This document shows positions 27,055 through 35,394 of a stretch of 40,520 nt of DNA, piece after piece; within the stretch, counting starts at the first letter, position 1, and each line of letters opens with the position of its first letter. The stretch is from Dehalococcoidia bacterium (GTDB lineage Bacteria; Chloroflexota; Dehalococcoidia; Lucifugimonadales; SHYF01). Both the position numbers and the translations under genes were made by a program. Under the pieces are notes generated by a model, which saw only the letters and a program-made list of their open reading frames with translations, was not told the DNA's origin and ran no database searches. The stretch covers positions 1-40,520 of the forward strand of contig JAUSCR010000116.1 of assembly GCA_030651175.1 (NCBI GenBank). Direction: 5' to 3'.

Positions 27055-27477
27055 TTAGCCGGCCCTCAGCTCCTCTTCCGTCACCTGCCCGTCCGTGATC
27101 CTGTAGGCCCGTACTACCGGGTTATCGTGGTCCATCAGCGAAATCAGGACGTAGTAGGTGTCCGGCCAGGTGGACACACCATCCCAGGTGGCGATCCGCA
27201 CATCAGTGGCCGAAGGATACGCTGGAGAGTGTGTATGGGAGTGGTAGATGACCAGCGGATCAGGGTCCCATCTGTTCTGGCGTGCCTCTTGCAAGACCTC
27301 ATACACCTTTTTGGGATCCATATCGTACCGGTATGGGCTCGCAGCCGTATTGGTCATGCGATAGAGCTTGGTTGCCTTGCCCTTCCGTCCAGTAATGAAA
27401 CCGCAGCACTCGTTGGGGTTGTCCTCCAGCGCGTGAGCTATCATCTGGTCAACGTACTGCTTCCCTAGCTCCAGCAT
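27055..27477 (-). CDS. M67-family (JAMM/Mov34, Mec-like) metallopeptidase
   Basis: NECCGFITGRKG...YHSHTHSPAYPSATDVRIA: JAMM HxH-x7-SxxD motif. Confidence 0.9.
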   Translation of the reverse strand: MLELGKQYVDQMIAHALEDNPNECCGFITGRKGKATKLYRMTNTAASPYRYDMDPKKVYEVLQEARQNRWDPDPLVIYHSHTHSPAYPSATDVRIATWDGVSTWPDTYYVLISLMDHDNPVVRAYRITDGQVTEEELRAG

Positions 27478-27534
27478 GGCTTCATGGAACTCCTGAGCGG
27501 TTATGTATCTAAACCCCCGCTGGTCGGCAGGATC

Positions 27535-28581
27535 CTACGGAAGCACCTGAATGGCCCCGGCGCTTCTTTGGGATACCTCGCCAATGATTGCGACGCCAGC
27601 AACGCCGTGTTTCTCCAGCTCCTCCAAGAGCCGGTCCAAGCGCTCCCGTGGCACTGATATCAACAGCCCGCCGGAGGTCTGCGCATCGCTGAGGATAACC
27701 TTTGCCTCTTTGGAAAGCGATTCATGGTAGTTCACCTTGGGCCCCAGAGAGGCCAGATTTCTATGGGTGCCCCCGGGGGCGATTCCCGCTTCGGCCAGCT
27801 CCAGTAGGCCAGGTAGCAAAGGTATTTTGGACCAGAAGACTCGGGCGGCGGTGCCGCTGGCTGTCATCATAGGTTTCAGGTGGCCCAGCAGCCCGTAGCC
27901 TGTTACATCCGTGCAGGCGTTGACGCCCACGTGCATCATGGCCTCCGAGGCGCCCTTGTTCAGCATTTCCATGACAGCGATGGCGTTGGCCAGCACCTCT
28001 TCCTTCACCACGCCGTTCTTTCCAGCGGTGGTGATTATGCCCGTGCCGATGGGCTTGGTGAGCACAAGCACATCTCCGGGCCTGGCGTTGCGGTTAGTCA
28101 CCTGGTCGCCGGGTCGGATTATGCCTGTTACGGCCAGGCCGTATTTTGGCTCCTTGTCGTCTATGGTATGGCCGCCCACGATGAGGAGGCCGGCCTCGGC
28201 GGCTTTTCTGTAGCCGCCCTTCAAGATATTGGCCACAATGTCCTTGGACAGCTCCATGGGAAATGCCACTATGTTCAGCCCAAGCAGGGGCCGTCCGCCC
28301 ATGGCGTACACGTCGCTTACAGCGTTGGCCACCGCAATAGCGCCAAAGTGGTCAGGGTCGTCTACTATGGGAGGGAAGAAGTCAACCGTTTGCACCAGGG
28401 CAAGGTCATCCGTCAGGCGGTAGACGGCAGCGTCATCGCCTGTCTCAGTCCCGACCAGCAGGTTCGGGTCGGTGATCGTTGGTAGCTGGCGCAGAACCTG
28501 CGCCAGGTCCTCAGGACTGTACTTGGAGGCTCAGCCCGCGCAATGGGCCAGGCTGGTGAGGCGGATAGCTTCCTGGGGCAT
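27535..28581 (-). CDS. selD: selenide, water dikinase; predicted selenoprotein (Sec at codon 17, TGA 28531-28533)
   Basis: From ATG 28581: [96 protein letters not shown]...; downstream ORF 27535-28395 is clearly SelD and the family N-terminus continues in frame across one TGA. Confidence 0.92.
28486..28506 (-). promoter_or_regulatory. putative bacterial SECIS hairpin
   Basis: Minus strand CUGGCGCAG-GUU-CUGCGCCAG, 9-bp perfect stem, loop 33 nt after the in-frame UGA; apical part reads GCA-GGUUC-UGC. Confidence 0.7.
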
Positions 28582-28664
28582 AGACTCCTTCCTGTGTCAG
28601 GTTGGGAACAGTACCTATTGTAGCATGGGTTGTTGCACGGCTCGCGGGCGTGCGGCCAGGAGCT

Positions 28665-29606
28665 TCACAGGTTCAGCATGGGATACCGCTCGCCTGTATC
28701 GGGCAGCACAGTTACCACCACCTTGCCCTCGCCCAGTCGCTGCGCCACCCGCAAGGCAGCCAGGACGTTGGCCCCAGAAGAAATGCCCACCAGTAGCCCC
28801 ATCTCCTGGGCCAGCCGCTTGGTGGTGGCTATGGCATCCTGAGTGGTGACTGTGACTATCTCGTCAATGATGGCGCGGTCCAGCAGGGTGGGTATGAAAT
28901 CGGCCCCAATGCCCAAAATACCGTGGTCGCCCGCGTGGCCCTGGCTCAGCAGCGGAGACGTAGCTGGTTCCACGGCCACCACCAGCACTGATGCGCTAAC
29001 GGCTTTCAGCGCCTCGCCCACGCCTGTGATGGTGCCGCCCGTTCCAACACCAGCCACGAAGGCATCCACACGGCCAGAGGTCGCATCCAGGATCTCCCTT
29101 CCTGTGCCTTCTCGATGCGCCTTCGCATTGGCGGGGTTGGTGAACTGCTCCAGCATCACCATCCCGCGGTCCTGGTCAAGCATGCGCCGGGCTGCCCGCA
29201 TGGCCCCCTCCATGCCCAGGTGAGCCGGCGTGAGATGTACCGTCGCTCCGAAGCGCGCCACCAGACGCCGCCGCTCCAGGGGCACGCTCTCTGGCATGGT
29301 TATGGCCACCCGGTATCCCTTGGCTGCCCCCACCAGCGCCAGAGAGATGCCCATGTTGCCGCCGGTAGGCTCAACAATAGTCATGCCAGGCATCAGCCTG
29401 CCCTGAGCTTCAGCGTCCTGGATCATGGCCAGGGCCGCGCGGTCTTTGGTGCTGCCGCCGGGGTTCAGGCTCTCCAGCTTGGCCAGCACCTGCGCCGAGC
29501 CGGGCGTCTCCAGGGCGCGCAGGCGCACCAGGGGCGTGTTGCCTATGAGTTCAAGGACGGATTCGGCAATCCTGGTCAAGGTAGGTCTCCTCAGCAGATG
29601 GCCCAT
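28665..29606 (-). CDS. cysK: cysteine synthase (O-acetylserine sulfhydrylase family)
   Basis: VLELIGNTPLVRLRAL...KLESLNPGGSTKDRAALAMI...EPTGGNMGISLAL...GTGGTITGVGEAL. Confidence 0.92.
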   Translation of the reverse strand: MGHLLRRPTLTRIAESVLELIGNTPLVRLRALETPGSAQVLAKLESLNPGGSTKDRAALAMIQDAEAQGRLMPGMTIVEPTGGNMGISLALVGAAKGYRVAITMPESVPLERRRLVARFGATVHLTPAHLGMEGAMRAARRMLDQDRGMVMLEQFTNPANAKAHREGTGREILDATSGRVDAFVAGVGTGGTITGVGEALKAVSASVLVVAVEPATSPLLSQGHAGDHGILGIGADFIPTLLDRAIIDEIVTVTTQDAIATTKRLAQEMGLLVGISSGANVLAALRVAQRLGEGKVVVTVLPDTGERYPMLNL

Positions 29607-29702
29607 TGTGGCATGGGTGGTTGGGAGCGTCAAGGAAAGAGGAGCGTGGTAACATATGCTATCTCACGCACCTAGCAGGTTGCTGAAAAAGGGAAGTCCA
29701 GA

Positions 29703-29780
29703 GGGGCGAAGCCCCTTTGGTGGGGGTCTGGGGGTATCCCCCAAATCTCTCTCTTACCCCCTTCCTGGCCAGGAAGGGGG
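29703..29780. repeat. three-hairpin intergenic repeat, copy 5
   Basis: GGGGC-GAA-GCCCC; TGGGGG-TAT-CCCCCA; CCCCCTTCCTGGCCAGGAAGGGGG (24-nt palindrome identical to that at 23187). Confidence 0.8.
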
Positions 29781-29838
29781 CTAGGGGGATGGTCGAAGAG
29801 ATCGTACATCATGAACCTATATTATCAGGAGGTACTAA

Positions 29839-30258
29839 ATGGGAGCTTTGGAAGAAATGGAGGAGAAGCTCCGGGCGTCGCGGGCGCGGCTTCAGGAGCA
29901 GCTAATAGACGTGAAGGAAGAGCAGATGACCCTGCCGGTAGCCGGGCGCGTTCCCAGGACTGTGAGAGCCATGTTCTATCTTCTCATTTCGCACGAGGCG
30001 GAGCACACCGTCCAACTGGTGAAAACACTGGCGGCCTTGGGGATCAACCAGAGCGAGGCCCAGCTTATCCTGCACAGCTTGCGGAGGTCTCGCGGCGAGC
30101 TGGAAGGGTTGCTCCTCGGTCTCACTGACGATGACCTGGACCGGGTGCCTGCCGAAGGCGAATGGTCGCCACGCAAAGTCCTGGAGCACATCATTGCCGA
30201 TGAGGTGCTCTTTGGGGATAGGATCAAGGAGGCCGTCCAGCAAGGGGCGGCTTCCTAG
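29839..30258 (+). CDS. DinB-like (DfsB family) protein
   Basis: HEAEHTVQLVKTLAALG...LLGLTDDDLDRVPAEGEWSPRKVLEHIIADEVLFGDRI; AGGAGG before ATG. Confidence 0.82.
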   Translation: MGALEEMEEKLRASRARLQEQLIDVKEEQMTLPVAGRVPRTVRAMFYLLISHEAEHTVQLVKTLAALGINQSEAQLILHSLRRSRGELEGLLLGLTDDDLDRVPAEGEWSPRKVLEHIIADEVLFGDRIKEAVQQGAAS

Positions 30259-30268
30259 CCGTCCGCTG

Positions 30269-30784
30269 CTATTGGGCTGCACCGGGCGTGGGGCTGATTA
30301 GGAGCGACAGCACGATCATGAGCACGGCGTATGGAATGAAGCCTACCACCACCACGCCGATGGCCCGCCATGTGGATGTGTAATCCAGACCTTGCCGCAC
30401 GGCAATCACCATGGCCGCAAGCTGCCACACCGAGACGATAAAGAAGATAGCTGGTCCGACACCGGGTATAGAGCCAAGCACTCTTAGCACCCCAGGCGCC
30501 TGAGCGAAGCCCAGCACCCGTGCCATCTCTCCCCAGTTGGCCTTGGTCTCTGGTGTCTTGAACAGTGTCGTTCCTATGATGAACGTAAGCCAGGCCCAGA
30601 GCGCCCAACCCAAAAGGCCAACCACAAACCCGCCCACAAGGCCCTTGACTCCGCCCGTTGCTAACGTGCCCAGCCCTGTTGCCAGCGCCACAATGGCTAC
30701 CACCAGCATGGCTTGCACGGTAGCCTTGGTATCAGCCTCTACCTCTTCGTAGGTGCCAACTTTCAGCATTGCTGCTCCAAGCAT
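30269..30784 (-). CDS. YIP1-family membrane protein
   Basis: MLKVGTYEEVEADTKATVQAMLVVAIVALATGLG... several TM helices; start uncertain. Confidence 0.78.
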   Translation of the reverse strand: MLGAAMLKVGTYEEVEADTKATVQAMLVVAIVALATGLGTLATGGVKGLVGGFVVGLLGWALWAWLTFIIGTTLFKTPETKANWGEMARVLGFAQAPGVLRVLGSIPGVGPAIFFIVSVWQLAAMVIAVRQGLDYTSTWRAIGVVVVGFIPYAVLMIVLSLLISPTPGAAQ

Positions 30785-30852
30785 TCGATTGATCAAGGCT
30801 TTCCTCCCAATTGCTAATTGTCCGCATGGTGAACAACGGAAACTCACTGCCC

Positions 30853-31413
30853 TCACCGGCGATCCTTCGACCGCCGAGAGCGTTTGGCCCCCTGCTTGCC
30901 CGTGTCTGTGGGTTCGGTGAGTTGCTGAAACACGCTTACCTGCTGGTTTATCAGATCCTTGGTAACCTCTCGCTCTTCGATGGGCATTCGTTCCTCTGCC
31001 CTTAGCGACGAGTCAGAAATCTTGCCCTCGGACAATGGTGCTTTGTTACCCAGCGCCCGCTCCACCCTAGACGTTAACTGCTTCAGGGTGTAGGGCTTCG
31101 TCATGTAATCGTCGGCGCCGAGCCTTAGAGCCTGGGTTGCTAAGCTACTATCCGCTAGGGCGGTGAGCATTATCACGCGAGTCCGGGGATGGTCGGCCCG
31201 TACTCGTCGCAGGACATCCAGTCCGGACATCCCTGGCATACTGATGTCAAGCAGGACAAGACCAACCCCCTGCTGGGCTAACCGTGCCAGGGCATCCTGG
31301 CCGTTGGATACAGTCACGCACCGATACCCAAGCTCCTTCAATTGTTCGGAGAGGAGGTGGCGAATGGAGCGATCATCGTCCACTACCAATATGGTCTTAG
31401 GCTGGCTGCTCAT
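30853..31413 (-). CDS. response regulator receiver protein (orphan in window)
   Basis: KTILVVDDDRSIRHLLSEQLKELGYRCVTVSNGQDALARL..VLLDISMPGMSGLDVLRRVR...IMLTALADSS...DDYMTKPY. Confidence 0.92.
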   Translation of the reverse strand: MSSQPKTILVVDDDRSIRHLLSEQLKELGYRCVTVSNGQDALARLAQQGVGLVLLDISMPGMSGLDVLRRVRADHPRTRVIMLTALADSSLATQALRLGADDYMTKPYTLKQLTSRVERALGNKAPLSEGKISDSSLRAEERMPIEEREVTKDLINQQVSVFQQLTEPTDTGKQGAKRSRRSKDRR

Positions 31414-31582
31414 CCGGCTCCTTAGTATGACCGTGACAGATGGACCGGCGAATACTATTCTGTCTACTGCTGCCAGTTGTGTCAAGGTTTCGGCGAGGGA
31501 CACGGCGGCCTTGGCGATACAGCGCTGACGCCTTTGGGGTGCCCTTGACCCTGCTTGCTATGGGAGGAGAGGGCTGTGTATA

Positions 31583-32305
31583 TTGACTGGCGCTAGCACG
31601 GTACCGGAGGTTCTCTTGCCCAACTCCCTAGGCTCCTCTCGCTTGACCAGTCGCGCCGCCCTTGCAGGCACGGGGCTATTGCTGGCGGTTGGGCTGGCGC
31701 TCTCCGTGGCGGCAGCTCTTGAGCCGCGCCTTCCAGGGGACATGCTTGTTGCTCGGTGGGTGCAGTCGTTGGCCACTCCCTGGCTGGATACACTCATGAA
31801 GGCGGTGACTCTCCTTGGCATGACCTACGTGGCGGGCGCGAGTATCTTGGCTGCGGCAGCCGCCTTTGCGCTGGCGCGGCGCTGGCCGGAGGTTGCTGCG
31901 TTCATTGGAGCGGCGGTCATGGAAGGAGCCGTTCAGGTGCTCAAGTCTTTGATTGGCCGCCCGCGCCCGCCCGAGGAGCTTCTGCGCATACTGGAGAGCG
32001 GCGCCAGCGGCAGCTTTCCCAGTGGCCACGTCTACCACGCCGTTGTCTTTGGAGGACTATTGCTGGCGCTGGTAGTACCTGGCATACGTCCCGACCTGTC
32101 GGGACTTCGGCGCGCCGTGGCGGTGCTGGTGCTATTGCTTGCCGTTGCCATCGCGGTCTCCAGGGTGTACCTGGGGGCGCACTGGCCCAGCGATGTGTTG
32201 GGGAGCGTTGCCTTGGGCATCCCGTCCCTGGCCATGCTGGTGTACCTGTGTCGGAGGCTTGGGGGTGGGGAATCTTCACCTCAGGAAGACGGCCCACGAC
32301 AGTAG
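31583..32305 (+). CDS. PAP2-family phosphatase
   Basis: KSLIGRPRPPEELL...GSFPSGHVYHAVVFGG...VSRVYLGAHWPSDVLGSVALG: three PAP2 motifs. Confidence 0.93.
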   Translation: MTGASTVPEVLLPNSLGSSRLTSRAALAGTGLLLAVGLALSVAAALEPRLPGDMLVARWVQSLATPWLDTLMKAVTLLGMTYVAGASILAAAAAFALARRWPEVAAFIGAAVMEGAVQVLKSLIGRPRPPEELLRILESGASGSFPSGHVYHAVVFGGLLLALVVPGIRPDLSGLRRAVAVLVLLLAVAIAVSRVYLGAHWPSDVLGSVALGIPSLAMLVYLCRRLGGGESSPQEDGPRQ

Positions 32306-32519
32306 GTGGGTGTTCTGTCGGCACTGAGTTGGGGAGTTGTAAGACAAGGCGCAGGCCCATCCGCCTGCGAAGCATACGAGCGGTGATATGGCCCAGGAAA
32401 CAATGCCAGTGTATTTTCCTGATGGCCATAAGTGCCGGGTTTAGGTTTAGCTAACCCCCGACTTTAGCCGGGGGGCTGGGCACCCCTGACAAGCAAGCAG
32501 AACCGAAGTGCCCTGCGCA

Positions 32520-32548
32520 TTGACAGGTCGGTGCGCAGCGAATACAAT
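32520..32548 (+). promoter_or_regulatory. strong promoter upstream of the secreted repeat protein
   Basis: TTGACA (32520-32525) - 17 nt - TACAAT (32543-32548); inverted repeat CTGCGCA/TGCGCAG (32513-32519/32532-32538). Confidence 0.65.
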
Positions 32549-32664
32549 CCGCTCCGATTTCCGTATACAAAAAGGTGTTCTCAAACGAAGCAATACAAGC
32601 AAAAAGAGCAAATGGGTGCAATCAGTCCGCACCCTACCGCTTTTCGTACTGGAGGAGAAGCAAG

Positions 32665-35253
32665 ATGAAACTCGGAACACGACTGCTCAGAAGGCTGGTT
32701 TACTTCACCACACTTGCGGCGGCACTCATTCTGATGGCGGTAGCCACAAGCGCCCTGCCGTCCATACCCCTAGCCCATGCCGCAGGGAACACGTGGGCCA
32801 CCACGGGCAGCATGGCTACGAAATGGCGCAAATGGCATAAAAAGAGCTTCCTTCTTGCCGCATCTGGCCTGGGCTTGCTTCTCTTGCTCATACCTTTGTC
32901 ATTGGCCATTGCCTCGCCATCGGCTGCCCCCGGAGACCTGGACACCACCTTTGACACCGACGGCAAGTTGACCACCAACTTCGGAGGCAGCGATATCGGC
33001 TACTCCGTGGCCATCCAGGGCGACGGCAGGATCGTTGTGGCAGGATACTCCGACGTGGGAGGCACCTACGACTTCGCCCTGGCGCGGTACAACGCCAACG
33101 GCACCCTGGACACCACCTTTGACGCCGACGGCAAGTTGACCACCGACTTCGGAGGCAACGATGCTGGCTACTCCGTGGCCATCCAGGGCGACGGCAAGAT
33201 CGTGGTGGCAGGGGAGACCTACCTAGCCAGCGCCTACAACTTTGCTCTGGCGCGGTACAACACTGACGGCAGCCTGGACACGTCCTTTGACGCCGACGGT
33301 AGGGTGACCACCAACTTCGGAGGCGACGATATCGGCAAGTCGGTGGCCATCCAGAGCGACGGCAGGATCGTTGTGGCAGGATACTCCAACGTGGGAGGCA
33401 CCTACGACTTTGCCCTGGCGCGGTACAACGCCAACGGCAGCCTGGACACGTCCTTTGACGCCGACGGCAAGGTGACCACCGACTTCGGAGGCAACAATTT
33501 CGGCCAGTCGGTAGCCATTCAGAGCGACGGCAGGATCGTGGCGGCAGGGCGCTCCGGCGCGTTCCCCAACTACGACTCCGCGCTGGCGCGGTACAACGCC
33601 GACGGCAGTCTGGACGCCTCCTTTAACACCGGGGGCAAGGTGACCACCGACTTCGGAGGCAACGATTTCGGCTACTCCGTGGCCATCCAGGGCGACGGCA
33701 GGATCGTTGTGGCAGGACACTCCGACGTGGGAGGCACAGCCGACTTCGCCGTGGCGCGGTACAACGCCGACGGCACCCTGGACACCACCTTTGACGCCGA
33801 CGGCAAGGTGACCACCGACTTCGGAGGCAACAATTTCGGCCAGTCGGTAGCCATTCAGAGCAACGGGAAGATCGTGGTGGCAGGGTATTCCGGCGAGGGC
33901 GTCGCCTACGACTTCGCCGTGGCGCGGTACAACGCCGACGGCAGCCTGACCACATCCTTCGGCGCCGGTGGCAAGGTGACCACCGACTTCGGAGGCTACG
34001 ATATCGGCCAGTCGGTAGCCATTCAAAGCAACGGAAAGATCGTGGTGGCAGGGTATTCCGGCGATGGCGTCGCCTACGACTTCGCCGTGGCGCGGTACAC
34101 GGCGGAGGTGCCCCCGCCCTACGCCTACGTGGCCAACCTGGGCTCGGACAACGTCTCCGTCATTGACACATCCACCGACACGGTGATAGCAACCATCGCG
34201 GTGGGCGACCTGCCGTATGGGGTGGCAGCCAACCCTGCCGGGACACGGGTGTACGTGACCAACTTCGTTAGCAACACCGTCTCGGTGATTGACACATCCA
34301 CCAACACGGTGGTGGCAACAATTGCGGTGGGTACCGGGCCTAACGACCCGGTTGTCAGCCCGGATGGGTCGCGGCTGTACGTACCCAACGGGACGTGGAC
34401 GTCGGGCGGGGGCACTGTGTCGGTGGTGGACACGTCCAACAACACGGTGATAGCCATCGTAGGGGGCGTGGGGGACGCCCGGGACACGGCAATCACGCCG
34501 GACGGGAGCAGGGTGTACGTGTCCAATGCCTACGGCCCCCCCGCCGTGATCAACGTGATCAACACAGCCACCAACACGGTGGCTGCCACGGTGGACGTGG
34601 GCGGTAACTGGAGTGCCGGGATCGCGCTCAGCCCCAATGGGATGCGTGCCTACGTGTCGGTGTGGGATGCCGCCAACGGGTATCTGAAGGTTGTGGACAC
34701 GGACCCCTTCAGCCCTACCTACCACACAGTGGTCGCCTCGCTCCTGCTGGCCGCCGCTCCGTCCGGCAACCCGATAAGTGTGACCGTCTCGCCGGACGGG
34801 AGCCGTGTCTATGTGCACGACAACTCCAGCTACAACATCTATGTGGTCAAAACCGCCGACACCACATTGCTGACGACCCTGGGCGGCTTTATTGGAGGAA
34901 GCGGGAAGATGGCGTTCACCCCGGACGGGAAGAGGGCGTATGCGACCACGAGCCTCGGCTTGGGCGTCAAGGTGGTGGACACCGATCCCGCCAGCCCCAC
35001 CTACCACTCGGTCATCGCCACTATCCCGGTCCCGATCGGGGGCGCCGGCGGCGTCGCGATCGTGAGCTTAGGGGGTTCGCCCGTGCCACCCACGCCAACT
35101 GCGACACCCGTCCCGACGGCCACGCCTACACCCGTGCCGCCTACGCCTACTCCCACTCTCGTGCCCGGCGTCTCCACCCTCGGCATGGTGGCGCTATCAG
35201 TAATGCTGATGGCCGCCTACCTCTGGGCCAGACGCCGCCGGCTCGCGGACTAG
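32665..35253 (+). CDS. secreted surface protein: 7 delta-60-type repeats + YVTN beta-propeller repeats + Pro/Thr stalk + C-terminal anchor/sorting-like tail
   Basis: Repeats GxLDTTFDADGKVTTDFGGNxxGxSVAIQxDGRIVVAGYS...FALARYNAD; then NVSVIDTSTDTVIATIAVGDLPYGVAANPAGTRVYVTN; PTPTATPVPTATPTPVPPTPTP; GVSTLGMVALSVMLMAAYLWARRRRLAD. Confidence 0.88.
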   Translation: MKLGTRLLRRLVYFTTLAAALILMAVATSALPSIPLAHAAGNTWATTGSMATKWRKWHKKSFLLAASGLGLLLLLIPLSLAIASPSAAPGDLDTTFDTDGKLTTNFGGSDIGYSVAIQGDGRIVVAGYSDVGGTYDFALARYNANGTLDTTFDADGKLTTDFGGNDAGYSVAIQGDGKIVVAGETYLASAYNFALARYNTDGSLDTSFDADGRVTTNFGGDDIGKSVAIQSDGRIVVAGYSNVGGTYDFALARYNANGSLDTSFDADGKVTTDFGGNNFGQSVAIQSDGRIVAAGRSGAFPNYDSALARYNADGSLDASFNTGGKVTTDFGGNDFGYSVAIQGDGRIVVAGHSDVGGTADFAVARYNADGTLDTTFDADGKVTTDFGGNNFGQSVAIQSNGKIVVAGYSGEGVAYDFAVARYNADGSLTTSFGAGGKVTTDFGGYDIGQSVAIQSNGKIVVAGYSGDGVAYDFAVARYTAEVPPPYAYVANLGSDNVSVIDTSTDTVIATIAVGDLPYGVAANPAGTRVYVTNFVSNTVSVIDTSTNTVVATIAVGTGPNDPVVSPDGSRLYVPNGTWTSGGGTVSVVDTSNNTVIAIVGGVGDARDTAITPDGSRVYVSNAYGPPAVINVINTATNTVAATVDVGGNWSAGIALSPNGMRAYVSVWDAANGYLKVVDTDPFSPTYHTVVASLLLAAAPSGNPISVTVSPDGSRVYVHDNSSYNIYVVKTADTTLLTTLGGFIGGSGKMAFTPDGKRAYATTSLGLGVKVVDTDPASPTYHSVIATIPVPIGGAGGVAIVSLGGSPVPPTPTATPVPTATPTPVPPTPTPTLVPGVSTLGMVALSVMLMAAYLWARRRRLAD
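32932..34107 (+). repeat. 7 tandem 168-bp coding repeats (56 aa each)
   Basis: Repeat 1 begins 32932 (GGAGACCTG), repeat 2 at 33100 (GGCACCCTG), same spacing through repeat 7. Confidence 0.88.
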
Positions 35254-35314
35254 GGCCGCTCATTCCCTCCCTTCTCCCCTCGTGGGAGAAGGTTAGGATG
35301 AGGGTGGTTTGTAC

Positions 35315-35342
35315 TAAACCCCCGACTTAAGTCGGGGGTTTA
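35315..35342. terminator. perfect 28-bp palindromic terminator
   Basis: TAAACCCCCGACTTAAGTCGGGGGTTTA, same CCCGACTTAAGTCGGG core as 14587-14622. Confidence 0.78.
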
Positions 35343-35394
35343 TGATTCCCCCATTTTCTTTGCCCGCATGTACCCCCTATGCTATTATCTGCGG

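Noticed and set aside
27478-27534. Stop-free in-frame 19-codon linker between selD TAG and the JAMM gene, suggesting read-through fusion
   Set aside because: A 19-codon stop-free stretch is likely by chance (about 40%), and the JAMM gene has its own plausible ATG.
32932-34107. Regular repeats resembling a CRISPR-like array
   Set aside because: Period is 168 bp, in frame, and encodes 56-aa protein repeats; no short repeat/spacer structure.
33223-35007. 594-aa minus-strand ORF antisense to the secreted repeat protein
   Set aside because: Low-complexity mirror of a GC-rich repetitive gene with good evidence on the + strand; no recognisable domain.
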